Below, piece after piece: positions 63,292 to 64,000 of a stretch of 64,000 bases of DNA; positions within the stretch are counted from its first letter, which is position 1, and each line of letters starts with the position of its first letter. Position numbers and translations under genes: made by a program. This DNA is from Rhodobiaceae bacterium (GTDB taxonomy: Bacteria; Pseudomonadota; Alphaproteobacteria; Rhizobiales; Tepidamorphaceae), in assembly GCA_020637895.1 (NCBI GenBank), contig JACKJP010000002.1, positions 930,001-994,000 of the forward strand. Direction: 5' to 3'. The notes under the pieces were generated by a model. That model was not told the DNA's origin. It worked only from the letters and a program-made list of their open reading frames with translations, and ran no database searches.

Positions 63292-63903
63292 ATGAGCGAC
63301 GCGGAAAAAGAACCGATTGAAAACCCCGTTGACGCGCCGGAAAGCGCGGGTGCTGGCGAAAAGCCGGCGGAAACGGACCCGGCAGCGGCTGTGACTGCGG
63401 AGCGCGACGACCTGCGCGACAAGCTGCTTCGTCTCGCAGCGGAGATGGAAAATCTGCGCAAGCGAACCGAACGCGAAGTCAAGGAAGCCGCGCAATACGC
63501 CGTCACGTCCTTTGCCCGCGACATGCTGACGGTTGGCGACAACCTGCAGCGCGCGCTTGCGGCATTGCCGGCAGACCAGCGCGAAGGCGCCGGCGAAGGC
63601 CTTGCAGCGCTGATCAATGGCGTGGAGATGACCGAGCGCGAGATGCAGAACGTTCTCACGCGGCACGGGATGAAGAAGCTTGAGCCCAAGGGCGAGAAAT
63701 TCGATCCGAATTTCCATCAGGCGATGTTCGAGATCCCTGACGACAGCGTGCCGAACGGTACGGTGAAGGAAGTGGTGCAGGCCGGCTACACGATTGGCGG
63801 CCGGGTCCTGAGGCCTGCGCTGGTCGGTGTCTCCAAGGGCGGCGCGAAGGCGCAGCCCGCAGCCGACGATGACGGGCAACCGAGGGTCGACAAGACCGCC
63901 TGA
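63292..63903 (+). CDS. grpE: nucleotide exchange factor GrpE
   Basis: Co-chaperone that releases ADP from DnaK. 203 residues. Acidic N-terminus, long coiled coil (about 35-100; RDDLRDKLLRLAAEMENLRKR), then the beta-wing (KKLEPKGEKFDPNFHQAMF, NGTVKEVVQAGYTIGGRVLRPALV). Lies 88 bases after hrcA; the hrcA-grpE pairing is usual. The gap has a short hairpin CCGGA-N8-TCCGG (63237-63254) after a T-run, of unclear use. Confidence 0.97.
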   Translation: MSDAEKEPIENPVDAPESAGAGEKPAETDPAAAVTAERDDLRDKLLRLAAEMENLRKRTEREVKEAAQYAVTSFARDMLTVGDNLQRALAALPADQREGAGEGLAALINGVEMTEREMQNVLTRHGMKKLEPKGEKFDPNFHQAMFEIPDDSVPNGTVKEVVQAGYTIGGRVLRPALVGVSKGGAKAQPAADDDGQPRVDKTA

Positions 63904-64000
63904 ACCCTTCATCGGCAGGCGCGAAGGTCTGCTTGACCGGCGGCGCGGGCGCTGACACGCTCGCGCCATGGCTGGGCCGTTCCTGACAATGCTCGATCTT
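63904..64000. other. right-edge sequence after grpE
   Basis: 97 bases after the grpE stop. An ATG at 63967 opens a plus-strand frame to the edge (MAGPFLTMLDL), and a minus-strand frame could end near here, but there is too little sequence to support a gene. No terminator hairpin with a T-run was seen after grpE. Confidence 0.3.

Overview
The window is ordinary chromosomal DNA of an alphaproteobacterium, most likely a member of the Hyphomicrobiales (Rhizobiales). The evidence is high GC, a dense set of core genes with alphaproteobacterial gene order (rhodanese-dnaA-dnaN next to rpsT; mutM divergent from ubiE-ubiB-coaBC-dut; irr next to fabA-fabB-fabI; miaB-phoH-ybeY-corC-lnt-HTH-metK-trmB; mutS-glnD-murJ-trpS), an Irr-type iron regulator, a Mur-like Fur protein and an ornithine-lipid acyltransferase (OlsB). 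A genus cannot be named from this. I see no insertion sequence, prophage, CRISPR array, rRNA or tRNA.

Layout. 1-5764 (mostly minus): the 5' part of dnaN, dnaA, a rhodanese, a roughly 600-base gene-free stretch, rpsT, an enoyl-CoA hydratase and mutM. 5845-11965 (plus): ubiE, ubiB, coaBC, dut, cysK and a MoeB/ThiF-like adenylyltransferase. 11989-17054: a glyoxylate-type reductase, an SH3-domain envelope protein, irr, then the fatty-acid cluster fabA-fabB-fabI. 17340-26825 (minus): the translation/RNA operon rimP-nusA-ylxR-infB-rbfA-truB-rpsO-pnp, with a recognisable promoter, a leader attenuator and an rpsO-pnp hairpin. 26955-38799 (minus): trmB, metK, an Xre regulator, lnt, corC, ybeY, phoH, miaB, a lyso-lipid acyltransferase, mur, rimI, tsaB, nfu and a Usp protein. 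38859-47155 (minus): trpS, murJ, glnD, mutS. 47330-49609 (plus): a malic enzyme with a phosphotransacetylase-like tail. 49804-57996 (minus): olsB, a hybrid histidine kinase, comM, two tandem secreted paralogues of unknown function, gshB, yraN and rsmI. 58200-64000: a lipoprotein of the penicillin-binding-protein-activator family (plus), hemW-rdgB-rph (minus), then hrcA and grpE (plus).

Functional links. Three kinds of control can be read from the DNA. First, a 17-bp palindrome of the Irr/ICE type lies on the promoter of the Fe-S protein gene nfu, and Irr itself is encoded 24 kb away in the same window. Second, the rimP-nusA-infB operon has a sigma70-like promoter whose -10 element sits in a large dyad, followed by mutually exclusive antiterminator and terminator hairpins just before rimP. 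Third, many neighbouring genes overlap by 1-14 bases (coaBC/dut, infB/ylxR/nusA, truB/rbfA, phoH/ybeY/corC, mutS/glnD, rph/rdgB/hemW, rsmI/yraN), which points to translational coupling. Several starts are non-ATG: mutM and one secreted paralogue use TTG, and ybeY, metK, yraN, rsmI and rdgB use GTG.

I found no convincing new multi-gene system. The items most worth a second look are the rimP leader, the ICE-like operator on nfu, the tandem secreted paralogues and a small family of dispersed palindromes.
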